Positions 1 through 8,806 of a stretch of 36,141 nt of DNA are shown one piece after another. The notes below the pieces were generated by a model that saw only the letters and a program-made list of their open reading frames with translations, ran no database searches and was not told the origin of the DNA. A program made the position numbers and the translations under genes. Every line of letters begins with the position of its first letter. The first letter of the stretch is position 1. Where the stretch lies: positions 1-36,141 of the forward strand of contig DYHY01000011.1 of the NCBI GenBank assembly GCA_020723935.1. The letters run 5' to 3'. Source of the stretch: Candidatus Micrarchaeum sp. (GTDB lineage: Archaea > SpSt-1190 > DYHY01).

Positions 1-116
1 CCCGCGAAGATCCAGGCGAGGAACCCGAGAGCGAGGGCCACCAGAAGGGCGTCCGATGCGAGGGTGAGCGAGGAGAGGAGGAGGGTCACAAAGTCGGCTA
101 TCATCTTTTCTGCCAT
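1..116 (-). CDS. N-terminus of a membrane protein, truncated by the window edge
   Basis: Reverse-strand reading from ATG at 116 gives MAEKMIADFVTLLLSSLTLASDALLVALALGFLAWIFAG, a hydrophobic segment; TATA-like element (revcomp of ccatataaaaaacg, ~139-151) about 26 nt upstream. Confidence 0.6.
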   Translation of the reverse strand, partial: MAEKMIADFVTLLLSSLTLASDALLVALALGFLAWIFA

Positions 117-234
117 GCCGGTCCTGCGCGGTTCCCGGCGCCATATAAAAAACGTGCGGCCCGGGCGCGGGGGCGCCGGGGCTCGAAACATTTTAAACTG
201 GGAAACCGCGGCTCGTGACGCTGTGTTTGAGCGC

Positions 235-307
235 GCCACCATAGCTCAGCCGGTAGAGCGGCGGTTTCGTAAACCGCAGGTCGTGGGTTCAAATCCCACT
301 GGTGGCT
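235..307 (+). tRNA. tRNA-Thr (anticodon CGT)
   Basis: Acceptor GCCACCA/TGGTGGC, D-arm GCTCAGCCGGTAGAGC, anticodon arm GCGGT-TTCGTAA-ACCGC, T-arm GTGGG-TTCAAAT-CCCAC; full cloverleaf. Confidence 0.95.
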
Positions 308-903
308 CCTCGCTTCGCCCGACGGGCTTTGCTCGTCCCCACCATTTCCGTCCAGCCGAGGCTGGACTCCAGACCTCGTGGTTCGCTGACCACTCGGCCA
401 CTGGTGGCCGAAAGCGGTCGTCGGAATGCTGTAAGCCCTCTTCGGAGGGCTCTCGGAGTCCCAAGGAACGTAGATCCCCAGCAGAGGAATTCGTCATCAG
501 CCTAGCCGCCGCCGGATTCTCTCCTTACGAGTCGTCCTGTCTCGGAGGCCCCCCTGCAGCGGAAAAAAGTTCCCCTCGACTTCGTCCTTCAGCCGCGAAG
601 GTATGCGCCCGAGCGGCCCGTCCTTGGGCGGCATCCGTGCGAACGGCTCTTCCCGGCCGCTTCGGCGCAATCTAGCAGCGAAGCCCGCCAAGAGCGCCGC
701 GCGGGCCCTGTCGGGCCGGATCAGGACGCTAGGATGGGCGTCCGCGGTCTCTATATAGGAGATATCTAGTATTTGGGCCTAAAGTAACCCTCCAGAGAGA
801 GTTACACATTCCCTCCTTGAAAACTATTCCCGGGACGGGGCGCTTCCAGCCCCAAGCGGCTCGTCAAATGTTATAAATGGTTCTCCAGAAGGAGAACTCC
901 CAG

Positions 904-2034
904 ATGGTTGACTATTTTCTCATCGGCTGGATAGCGTCTCTCCTCGCCATCCTCTTCGTCTTCAGGAAGAACGTCGAGATCCAGTTCCCGATAATACTCC
1001 TCAAGAGCAAGAGCTTGGGCGAGAAGGTCTACCGGATCTCGCGCGGCTGGAAGGGGTGGCTCGCCCCCCTCTCGGACCTGGGCGTCCTCGTCGGCTTCGC
1101 CGGGATGGCCTTCGTCGTCTGGTTCCTGGGAAAGACCCTGGTGCAGACCGTAATCACCGGGGCCAAGGGGCCCGCGGCGGTCTCGATAATAATCCCGGGC
1201 GTCCGCATCCCAGGGAGCAGCATCTTCCTCCCCTTCACGTACGGCATAATCTCAATAGTGCTCCTCGCGGCCGTCCACGAGTTCTCGCACGCGATAGTTG
1301 CAAGCTCCCACGGCGTGAAGCCCAAGAGCATCGCCTTCGCCCTCCTCCTCTTCGTCCCGGCGGCGGGCGTGGAGATCGACGAGGCCAAGCTCGCCAAGCA
1401 CCCGCTCAGGACGAAGCTGCGGATCTTTGCCGCCGGAAGCTTCTCCAATTTCCTCTTCGCCGGCCTCGTGCTCGTCCTCTCCTTCGGCCTCGCGTTCGTC
1501 GCCAAACCCCACGTAACCCCCGTCGGGATGGAGGTCGTCTCGACGGAGCCGGGGAGCGGGGCGTACGGGGCGATAGCGAACGGGACTATCATCGTCAGCA
1601 TTGACGGGACGGACGTGCGGGGCTTCGACGATTTCGTCGCCTTTGCAAAGAAGATAACCCCGGGCGAGGTCCTGCGGATCGAATCCTCCGACGGGCGGGT
1701 CTACCGCGTCCAGGCGACGGCGCAGTCGGCGAATCCGGATTCCGGAAAGATCGGGATCACGACGAAGCAAAAGGCGGAAATAGACAGATTCGGCAAAGTC
1801 CTTGTCTGGATTCTAGGCCTTCTGCAGTGGATTTTCGTCCTGAATATAGGGGTGGCGATAATCAACCTGTTCCCGTTCCCAATAATGGATGGGGGGCGGA
1901 TGATTGCCGACGTAATCAAGGAATTGTGGCCCAAATACAGCAGGAACATAACTATAGCTCTTTTTTCCTTAACTGCACCTCTTTTGGCCTTGAATATCCT
2001 GATACCCATCGTAAAGGCCCTTTTTTTTAAATGA
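904..2034 (+). CDS. Site-2 protease family (M50) membrane metalloprotease with PDZ domain
   Basis: HEFSH zinc motif, multiple TM segments, PDZ-like region, late NLFPFPIMDGGR motif. TATA-like ttataaatgg at 871-880 favours ATG 904 over 877. Confidence 0.85.
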   Translation: MVDYFLIGWIASLLAILFVFRKNVEIQFPIILLKSKSLGEKVYRISRGWKGWLAPLSDLGVLVGFAGMAFVVWFLGKTLVQTVITGAKGPAAVSIIIPGVRIPGSSIFLPFTYGIISIVLLAAVHEFSHAIVASSHGVKPKSIAFALLLFVPAAGVEIDEAKLAKHPLRTKLRIFAAGSFSNFLFAGLVLVLSFGLAFVAKPHVTPVGMEVVSTEPGSGAYGAIANGTIIVSIDGTDVRGFDDFVAFAKKITPGEVLRIESSDGRVYRVQATAQSANPDSGKIGITTKQKAEIDRFGKVLVWILGLLQWIFVLNIGVAIINLFPFPIMDGGRMIADVIKELWPKYSRNITIALFSLTAPLLALNILIPIVKALFFK

Positions 2035-2176
2035 TCATCTGAAAAGGGTAAATCATATATATAAAGGAGGGGGTACCATATGATACTTTACATTCTCAAC
2101 AAGCTTGCATCGATTGGACAATTTCGTACATGCGATGCAAAGCGGGCAAAGTATAGGGAGTGAGGGAAAAGGAACA

Positions 2177-2698
2177 ATGGCACATGTTACATTGGAGGAA
2201 TATGAGGATCCGCACGCGCAGCAGTTTCTGGCGGAACTTGGGGGCGCGAAGAGCATCGACATCATCGGCCTGCTGCGCAAGCATAAGGAGGTCGACGAGT
2301 TCAAGCTTGCCGACCGCCTGAAAATGGATGTCAAGAGCGTGAGGAAGATCCTCTATCGCCTCTATGAGAAGAAACTCGTGTCCTTCCGCCGGATGCGCGA
2401 CGAGACCCGCGGCTGGCACATCTACATCTGGCGCGTTGAGCCGGGCCGCATGAGCAAGCTCATGACCGAGCGCTGGGAGAAGTCCATCAACCAGCTCAAG
2501 ACCCAGATGGACTACGAGAAAACCAACCAGTTTTTCAAATGCGAGAACGGTTGCGTGCGCGTTGTTTTCGAGAAGGCTTTTGAGAATTCGTTCGTGTGTT
2601 CGGAATGTGGGAGCAAGCTCGTGTTTTTCGACAACTTGTTGATCGTCAAGCAGCTGCGCGAATACATCAACCAGAAGGACGCGGTAATCGGCGGTTAG
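2177..2698 (+). CDS. tfe: Transcription initiation factor E alpha subunit (TFE)
   Basis: N-terminal winged helix (IIGLLRKHKEVDEFKLADRLKMDVKSVRKILYRLYEKKLVSFRR) plus C-terminal zinc ribbon (CENGC...CSEC). Confidence 0.85.
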   Translation: MAHVTLEEYEDPHAQQFLAELGGAKSIDIIGLLRKHKEVDEFKLADRLKMDVKSVRKILYRLYEKKLVSFRRMRDETRGWHIYIWRVEPGRMSKLMTERWEKSINQLKTQMDYEKTNQFFKCENGCVRVVFEKAFENSFVCSECGSKLVFFDNLLIVKQLREYINQKDAVIGG

Positions 2699-2745
2699 TC
2701 TGCCGGCCGGATCCGGTACAAAGGCATAATTAGCGGGCCGGCCCC

Positions 2746-3441
2746 TTGGACGGCATGCCCGCTAACAAGCCTTCGCAAAGGAAGCCAAAATCCGAGCCCA
2801 ATTCGCAGCAGCAACAGCCCCTCCTCAGCGGCAGGTTCTTCGTGATCGCCGTCGGGATACTCGCGATCGTCGCAGTCTTCCTCGCGTACTATTTCTTCCG
2901 CAGCAGCCTGCCCTGGGAGCAGGGAGGCTGCACATTGGAGGCCAGGCTCTGCCCCGACGGCTCCGCCGTTGGAAGGCGCGGCCCCAACTGCGAGTTCACC
3001 CCCTGCCCCGGCGAAGGGGGCTCTAAAATAGCGAACCCCGCTTCCGCGTACTGCAAAACCCTCGGAGGAGGAGTGACCATCATCCGGGAGGAGCTGGGCC
3101 CCGACGGCGGGGGCGAGGTCGGGATGTGCGGTTTTCCGGACGGGACCTCCTGCGAGGAATGGACTGTCTACCGCGGGGAATGCGGCGGCAAGCCCGCGTC
3201 CCCGGAATTCTCCGGGAGCGGCGGCTCGCCGCCCGGAGGGGCGGGCGAGACGTCCTGCAGCTCCGACATCGATTGCGTCCCGGCGACGCAGTGCCATCCG
3301 TCCACCTGCATAAACAAGGACTATGCGCGGCCGTCGGGCATGATGTGCACGATGAACTGCCAGCCCGGGACCCTCGACTGCGGGCAGGGCCAGTGCGCGT
3401 GCGTCTCGGGCGAGTGCACCGCGATCATCTTCAGAGACTGA
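2746..3441 (+). CDS. Single-TM, Cys-rich surface protein with DUF333 (putative hemolysin)-like segment
   Basis: N-terminal TM GRFFVIAVGILAIVAVFLAYYFF; NPASAYCKTLGGG...GMCGFPDGTSCEEWTVYRGEC resembles DUF333; Cys-rich C-terminus. Start may be ATG 2755. Confidence 0.6.
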   Translation: MDGMPANKPSQRKPKSEPNSQQQQPLLSGRFFVIAVGILAIVAVFLAYYFFRSSLPWEQGGCTLEARLCPDGSAVGRRGPNCEFTPCPGEGGSKIANPASAYCKTLGGGVTIIREELGPDGGGEVGMCGFPDGTSCEEWTVYRGECGGKPASPEFSGSGGSPPGGAGETSCSSDIDCVPATQCHPSTCINKDYARPSGMMCTMNCQPGTLDCGQGQCACVSGECTAIIFRD

Positions 3442-3492
3442 AAAGCGCGCGTAGCGGGCGGGGTGTGCGTGCGGGGGCGGCCGGCCTTTGAG

Positions 3493-3894
3493 TCAGTCGA
3501 AGGTGAGGCGCCGGTGCTCCTTCATCATGCACTTGTCCTCGATCGCGATGAGTCCCGCCGCGCGCGCCCTTTCCAGGGCGGGGCTCGTTATCCCCTCCTG
3601 GAGCCACACGACCCTCGCCTTCCTCGCGATCGCCTCGTCTATCACCTGCGGGACGAATTCCGGCCGCCTGAAGACGTCGACGACGTCTATCTCCCCGGGG
3701 ACTTCTAGGAGGCTCGGATAGCTCTTCAGGCCCAAGACCTCCTTGACCTTCGGGTTCACAGGTATTATCTCAAAGCCGTGCTCCATCAGGTAGCGGGCGA
3801 CCTCGCTGCTGGGCCTCGCCGGATCGTCGGAAAGGCCGACTACCGCTATCCTTGTCATCGAAAGGGCCTTCCTTATCGGGTAATCGGATTCCAT
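3493..3894 (-). CDS. CoA-binding domain protein (YccU-like)
   Basis: IAVVGLSDDPARPSSEVARYLMEHGFEIIPVNPKVKEVLG...VVWLQEGI typical of small CoA-binding Rossmann proteins. Confidence 0.8.
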   Translation of the reverse strand: MESDYPIRKALSMTRIAVVGLSDDPARPSSEVARYLMEHGFEIIPVNPKVKEVLGLKSYPSLLEVPGEIDVVDVFRRPEFVPQVIDEAIARKARVVWLQEGITSPALERARAAGLIAIEDKCMMKEHRRLTFD

Positions 3895-3899
3895 GTTCT

Positions 3900-5321
3900 T
3901 CAGCCCTTCTTCCTCCCGGCCGCGGCGAGCTCCAGGAACCTGCGCATCTTGGGGAGGAGGAGCCGAGGGGTCCTCGCCAGCTCCAGCACGCGCCTGGCGA
4001 GGCGCGCGGGGCGCGCGTAGAACCTCTTGTATGTGCCGAGGCGGAAATCCTCAAGCTCCTTTGCAGAGAGTATTCCGTTCCCGCGGATGACCCGGTCGTT
4101 TGACCATCCGCGCACGGGGCCAGTCGAGCTCACATCCATCCCGGCCGCCTTCGCCTGACCGTGCGCCGCAGTGCCCTCGAAGGGGACGAAGAGGAGTATT
4201 GACACCGTGTCCGCCTCGCTTTCCATCAGGAAACGGCGCGTCTCCTCCAGGTCCTGGGCGGTCTCCCCGGGATAGCCTATCATGACCGAGATCGTCACCC
4301 TGAAGCCGGACCTCTTCGCAAGGCTCACCGCCCTCCTCGCCCTCTCGGGCGTGATGCCCTTGGACATGAGCTTAAGGATCCTCTCGCTCCCGGATTCCAC
4401 GCCGAAGCTCACGTCCGTGCAGCCCGCCCGCTTCAAGAGGGCGAGCGTGCGCCCGTCTGTGAGATCGACCCTCCTCTGGCAGCTCCAGGCAATCCTCCTG
4501 GAAAGGCCCGATTCTTCCATCCTGTCCGCGAACTCCGCGAGCCACTTGACGTCCAGGCCGAAGATGTAGTCCATCATCCAGACATATGTGTAGCCCAGGG
4601 ACAGGACGTCCCTGAGCTCCTCGATCACGTTCCCGACGCTCCTGTGCCTCCAGCGCGGGCCCATCACGACGGGGTTCTGGCAGAAGCTGCACGAATAGGG
4701 GCAGCCGCGGCTCGCCATGATCCTCGTGACCTTGCGGCCGTAGTCGTCCGTCTCCGAATACGCCGAAGCGTCTATGAGCCGCCGGTCGGGGAACCCCAGG
4801 GCGTCCAGGTCGCTCACTCTGGCCGCGGGCGGCGTGAGGCGCATGCGTCCGCCGCTCATGAGCGCGAGGCCCTTCACCTTCCCCCAGTCGCCGGTCCGGC
4901 AGAGCGCGAGGAGGGCGGGCTCGCCGTCGCCCAGGACGACCGCGCCGATCCCGGAAGCGCGCATCGCCTCGAGGGGGGATGTCGCCGGATAGGGGCCGCC
5001 GAGGACGCACCTCGCCCCCGCCTTCTTCGCGAGGGAAGCTAGCTCCCTCACGCGGCCGAAATTGGCGGCTGCCGAGGTGAAGCCGACAATCGACGGCCTG
5101 AAGTCTCGAAGGATTCGACGGTAGGCCCCTGTGCTGGAAAAGTCGATGTCGACGATCCTCGCGTCGACGCCGTGCTTGATCAGGAACGATGCCAGGGAGC
5201 AGAGGCCTAGGGGCGGGCTGGAGATCGTCTGGTAGAGGAAATTCCTGTGGGTGGAGGGGGGTTGGACCAAGAGGACCCGCTGCCTTGGTTCTTCCAGGGC
5301 TCTTGCATTCCTCTTTCCCAT
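3900..5321 (-). CDS. B12-binding-domain radical SAM protein
   Basis: RVLLVQPP...YQTISSPPLGLCSLASFL N-terminal B12-type domain; radical SAM motif RGCPYSCSFC. Start chosen at MGKRNARAL (5321), about 30 nt after a CTTTAAG box on this strand; the longer ORF to 5468 runs through the poly(G) tract. Confidence 0.8.
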   Translation of the reverse strand: MGKRNARALEEPRQRVLLVQPPSTHRNFLYQTISSPPLGLCSLASFLIKHGVDARIVDIDFSSTGAYRRILRDFRPSIVGFTSAAANFGRVRELASLAKKAGARCVLGGPYPATSPLEAMRASGIGAVVLGDGEPALLALCRTGDWGKVKGLALMSGGRMRLTPPAARVSDLDALGFPDRRLIDASAYSETDDYGRKVTRIMASRGCPYSCSFCQNPVVMGPRWRHRSVGNVIEELRDVLSLGYTYVWMMDYIFGLDVKWLAEFADRMEESGLSRRIAWSCQRRVDLTDGRTLALLKRAGCTDVSFGVESGSERILKLMSKGITPERARRAVSLAKRSGFRVTISVMIGYPGETAQDLEETRRFLMESEADTVSILLFVPFEGTAAHGQAKAAGMDVSSTGPVRGWSNDRVIRGNGILSAKELEDFRLGTYKRFYARPARLARRVLELARTPRLLLPKMRRFLELAAAGRKKG

Positions 5322-5389
5322 CGTTCCCTCGCGCTTGGCGACGGCGCCCGCGCTTAAAGGGCGTTCCGGACCCCTGAAAAGGGGCCGCC

Positions 5390-5420
<31 letters not shown>

Positions 5421-5464
5421 ATGCTGCTTCACCTGCGTTTCATCACGAACGCCTTCATCATCCC

Positions 5465-6256
5465 TCACTCGAACACCGCCTGCGGGAGGACCGCCTTGGC
5501 GAGGAGGTAGAGGCCCATCGGGCCCGCGACAAGATACTTGCGCCGGGGCCGTTCCGAGGCCGCCGCGTGCAACACCGCGCGGGCGACGTCCCGGGGCGGA
5601 AGATAGAGCCAGGCGTTGTCGGACATCAGCCGCTTCCTTATCTCATAGTACGGGAGGTAGGGGGAACCCTTCTTGCGTTCCAGCTTGTCCGCGAATTTCG
5701 CCGCGGCCTGCGTGAAATTGGTCCTTATGGGCCCGGGCTCGACGATCGAGACCTTCACGCCAAAGTCGGAGAGCTCCATCGCGAGGGAGTCCGAGAGCCC
5801 CTCGACCGCGAACTTGGTCTCACAGTACGCGCAGCCGAGGGGGAACTCTATGAGCCCCGCCATCGAGCCCACGTTCACGATCCGTCCCCTCGCCTCGCGC
5901 AGGAGCGGCAGGACGGCCCTGGTGAGGAGCATGAGCCCGATGACGTTCGTCTCGAACTGCAGGCAGATGTCCTTCGCCTCCAGGTCCTCGAGTGCGCCCA
6001 TGAGGCCGAAGCCGGCGTTGTTCACGAGGCAGTCCAGGCGCCCCTCGCGCCGCCCGACGAGCGCGACCGCCCTGCGGATGTCTTGCCCCTTGCAGACGTC
6101 CAGGCGAACCGGGAGCATTCCTGGCGCGGTTATCCTGTGGCTCCTGAACCCGGCGTAGACGGTCCAGCCCGCGTCGCGAAACATCCCGGCGCACGCAAGG
6201 CCTATGCCGCTGGAGGCTCCGGTTATCAGGACGACTTTCTTCCCGCTTTCCATCAT
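5465..6256 (-). CDS. Short-chain dehydrogenase/reductase
   Basis: KVVLITGASSGIG N-terminal glycine motif, NNAGFG, YCETKFAVEG catalytic YxxxK. Confidence 0.85.
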   Translation of the reverse strand: MMESGKKVVLITGASSGIGLACAGMFRDAGWTVYAGFRSHRITAPGMLPVRLDVCKGQDIRRAVALVGRREGRLDCLVNNAGFGLMGALEDLEAKDICLQFETNVIGLMLLTRAVLPLLREARGRIVNVGSMAGLIEFPLGCAYCETKFAVEGLSDSLAMELSDFGVKVSIVEPGPIRTNFTQAAAKFADKLERKKGSPYLPYYEIRKRLMSDNAWLYLPPRDVARAVLHAAASERPRRKYLVAGPMGLYLLAKAVLPQAVFE

Positions 6257-6350
6257 GGCCGCGCCGCGGCCGCGCGGTATAAAATATCCTCCACCCACGC
6301 GCCCTTTCCGGGGGGAGGATAATAAAAGGGCGGGACTGCTTGGGCCTCCG

Positions 6351-7019
6351 ATGGCTCCGCACTCGCCCCGCGCGGCGGAAAGCAAGCTCGTGATCTTCGA
6401 CTACAGCGGGACGATTGTGGATTCGAGGGCCCCGTTCTTCGCCGCGCTCAACTCCGCCCTCGTCAGGGCGGGCCTCCCGCGCATGAGGGGGGAGGAGGAG
6501 TTCGTCTCCCTCTTTTCCGGCAACTTCTACGACGGCCTGAGGGAACGCTACCCTCGCCTCAAGGGCGACGGCGCGCTCCTCAAGCGGATCGTTGCGGATT
6601 TCAAGGCGGGGAAGGCGAAGGAGGAGGACAGGCTCCCGATCGTCGCCGGCATGCCGCAGGCGCTCAGGAGGCTGAGGGACGCGGGCGCGACCCTTGCGAT
6701 AGTCACCGCCGCGTCCGAGGAGAACGTCATGAGGGTCCTCTCGGCGAGGGGCGTCATGGAATTCTTCTCCTTCGTCCTCGGCTCGGAGACTGGGCAGAGC
6801 AAGACTGACAAGATATTGAAGGTCATGGAGAGGATGCCCCTCCCACGGGAGCGGATCTATTACGTCGGGGACACGGCCGGGGACGTGAGGGAGGCCAAGG
6901 CTTGTGGGATAAGGACGGTCGCGGTGCTCTGGGGCTACCACAAGGAAGCAGACTTCCGCCCCGCATATCCGGAGATAATGATAGATAGGCCCGACGAGCT
7001 CGTGCAGGCGATATACTGA
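6351..7019 (+). CDS. HAD-superfamily hydrolase
   Basis: KLVIFDYSGTIVDS (DxSGT, motif I), IVTAAS motif II, YVGDTAGDVREAKACG motif IV; TATA-like ataataaaagg ~6318-6330. Confidence 0.8.
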   Translation: MAPHSPRAAESKLVIFDYSGTIVDSRAPFFAALNSALVRAGLPRMRGEEEFVSLFSGNFYDGLRERYPRLKGDGALLKRIVADFKAGKAKEEDRLPIVAGMPQALRRLRDAGATLAIVTAASEENVMRVLSARGVMEFFSFVLGSETGQSKTDKILKVMERMPLPRERIYYVGDTAGDVREAKACGIRTVAVLWGYHKEADFRPAYPEIMIDRPDELVQAIY

Positions 7020-7065
7020 GCCGACCAAACTGCAGTTATACGCGGCCTGCCGGAATAGGCCGAGG

Positions 7066-7677
7066 ATGGCCACCGAACAAGCCAAGAGGGGCCTGGAGAG
7101 GGCGCTAGAATCCTTCAGCAGCGGCAGCTGGATAGTCATCAAGGACCCCTTCGAGGAGGACGCCGCCGACGTGTCCGAGCGCGCGGTGCGCGCGCTCCTT
7201 GCGAAGGGCTATTCGGCGATAGTGATACTAACCGCGAGGAGCTTCGACGAATTCCTCGCGCGCCTCGGCGGGGAGGGGGTTCCCGGGATAGAGGGCCTCT
7301 TCGCGGTGGACTGCGTCACGAGCCAGGGGAAGGTGAGGGAGCGGAGGCGCAACGTCGCGTACGCCGAAAGCCCCGCCAACATAACGATGATCTCGCTCTC
7401 CATCGGCAACCTCCTGGCGGAGCTTAGGACGAGCAAGGTCGTCGTCGTGATCGACGCGCTCAACAGCCTTATGTCGTTCAACAGCAAGGCGGTCTTCGAG
7501 GCGTTCATAATCTCCGTCATAAGGAACGTGAAGGCGCGCCACGAGGGCGGCATGTTCATCTTCTACGAGAGCGAGAAGTACGAGGCCGAGGTCGAGGGCA
7601 TAGGTGAGATCTGCGACATGGTGATAGAGGTCTCCGAGGGCGGGGGCGTCAGGGTCGTGAAGGGGCGCCCGGCATGA
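7066..7677 (+). CDS. Cassette copy 1, gene A: RecA/KaiC-like protein lacking a recognisable P-loop
   Basis: Walker-B-like strand VVVVIDALNSLM and KaiC-like layout; SSGSWIVIKDPFEED where a GxxxxGK[ST] would be expected; paralog of 8162-8806. Confidence 0.6.
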   Translation: MATEQAKRGLERALESFSSGSWIVIKDPFEEDAADVSERAVRALLAKGYSAIVILTARSFDEFLARLGGEGVPGIEGLFAVDCVTSQGKVRERRRNVAYAESPANITMISLSIGNLLAELRTSKVVVVIDALNSLMSFNSKAVFEAFIISVIRNVKARHEGGMFIFYESEKYEAEVEGIGEICDMVIEVSEGGGVRVVKGRPA

Positions 7678-8114
7678 ACGGGGATTCTGGGAAGATCGTC
7701 ATGGCGTTCGGCTCCTTCGACGGCCTGCAGCCGGGGCACCTCTACTACCTCACGGAGGCGAGGAAATGGGGGGAGAGGCTGATAGTCGCGATCGCGCGCG
7801 ACGCCCCGGTCTGGAGCTTCCCGAGGAACTATCGCTTCAGGGAGGGCGAGAGGAAGAGGATCATGGAGGCGTGTGGGATAGCGGACGAGGTGATACTCGG
7901 GAGCGAGAAGAATCCCCTGGACAGGATCATCGAGTTCAAGCCCGACATCGTCGCGATAACCCCTCTGCACCCCGTCGCCCCCGCGGTCCTGAGGAGCGAC
8001 CTAGAGAAGAACGGCCTCGCGACAAGGGTGGCGGTCATTGCGCCCTACGACGCGAGGCGCAGGCGCAGGCGCAGGCCCCTCCGGAGGGCGGGCCGGCCCA
8101 AGACGAGGTGCTGA
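7674..8114 (+). CDS. Cassette copy 1, gene B: RibL/cytidylyltransferase-like nucleotidyltransferase
   Basis: AFGSFDGLQPGHLYYLTEARKWGERLIVAIARD matches the nucleotidyltransferase-fold motif region with QPGH instead of HxGH; ATGA overlap with gene A. Confidence 0.65.
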   Translation: MNGDSGKIVMAFGSFDGLQPGHLYYLTEARKWGERLIVAIARDAPVWSFPRNYRFREGERKRIMEACGIADEVILGSEKNPLDRIIEFKPDIVAITPLHPVAPAVLRSDLEKNGLATRVAVIAPYDARRRRRRRPLRRAGRPKTRC

Positions 8115-8161
8115 CGGGCTTCCCCGAGGCCTAACGGGCAGGAAAACCTAATTATACTAGT

Positions 8162-8806
8162 TTGGCGGCGTGCCCGGCATCCGAGATAGAAGACAGGACC
8201 AAAGGGAGGGAGGCGCTCGTCCAGGCCCTGGAGAAGTTCAGCGGCAACTAGATAGTCATCAAGGACCCCTTCGAGGAGGACGTCAAGGAACTCACGCCCT
8301 TCACGCTCGAGAAGCTGGTCGCCAAGGGCTACACTGCGATCGTCGTGCTGACGAGCTTCCCTCTCAAGGAGTTCATGGGCCGGCTCAGGGAGCGCGCGAT
8401 ACCCAACGACAAGGTCTACGTGATAGACTGCTTGACGAAGGCGGAGTCGGTGAAGGAGAAAAGGAGGAACGTCGCCTACATCGAGAGCCCGTCGAACATG
8501 ACGATGGTCTCGATATCCATCGGGAACCTGATGACGGACCTGCGGCCGCCCAAGGTCGTCGTCATAATAGACAGCCTCAACGCCATTATGGCCTTCAACA
8601 GCAAGCACGTATTCGAGCAGTTCGCGATATCGCTGATAACGCGCCTGAGGATCCACGGCGAGAGCGGGATTTTCATCTTCTACAAGAGCGAGAAGTACGA
8701 GAAGGAGGTGGAGGAGATAGGCGAGATCTGCGACATGGTCGTGGGCCTCTCCAGGGACGGCATCAGGGTGATACGGGGGAAGCCAGGGGTGATCGAGGAG
8801 AAATGA
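8162..8806 (+). pseudogene. Cassette copy 2, gene A: paralog of 7066-7677 with in-frame TAG
   Basis: TTG-start reading LAACPASEIEDRTKGREALVQALEKFSGN*IVIKDPFEEDVKEL... aligns with copy 1; TAG at 8249-8251 sits where copy 1 has TGG (Trp). TATA-like aattatac just upstream. May be a sequence error. Confidence 0.6.

Noticed and set aside
246-497. Minus-strand 83-aa ORF containing PPVGFEPTTCGLRNRRSTG
   Set aside because: It is the antisense translation of tRNA-Thr; GFEPTTCGLRNRR is a familiar spurious peptide from tRNA T-arm/anticodon sequence.
64-691. ORFs 64-675 (+), 101-292 (-), 302-505 (+) and 497-691 (-)
   Set aside because: They run through the tRNA gene and hairpin-rich intergenic DNA; compositions look like GC-driven chance ORFs.
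1029-1770. Overlapping ORFs inside the M50 protease gene (1029-1601 -, 1056-1604 +, 1252-1770 -)
   Set aside because: Shadow ORFs from high-GC codon bias; R/P/A/G-rich with no domain motifs. The same applies to many other overlapping ORFs, such as 15100-17082 (-), 32757-34478 (+) and 25168 upstream of 26236 (+).
8050-8085. GGCGCA tandem hexamers at the end of cassette gene B1
   Set aside because: Only about three units, encoding an Arg-rich tail; within the expected range for high-GC coding DNA.
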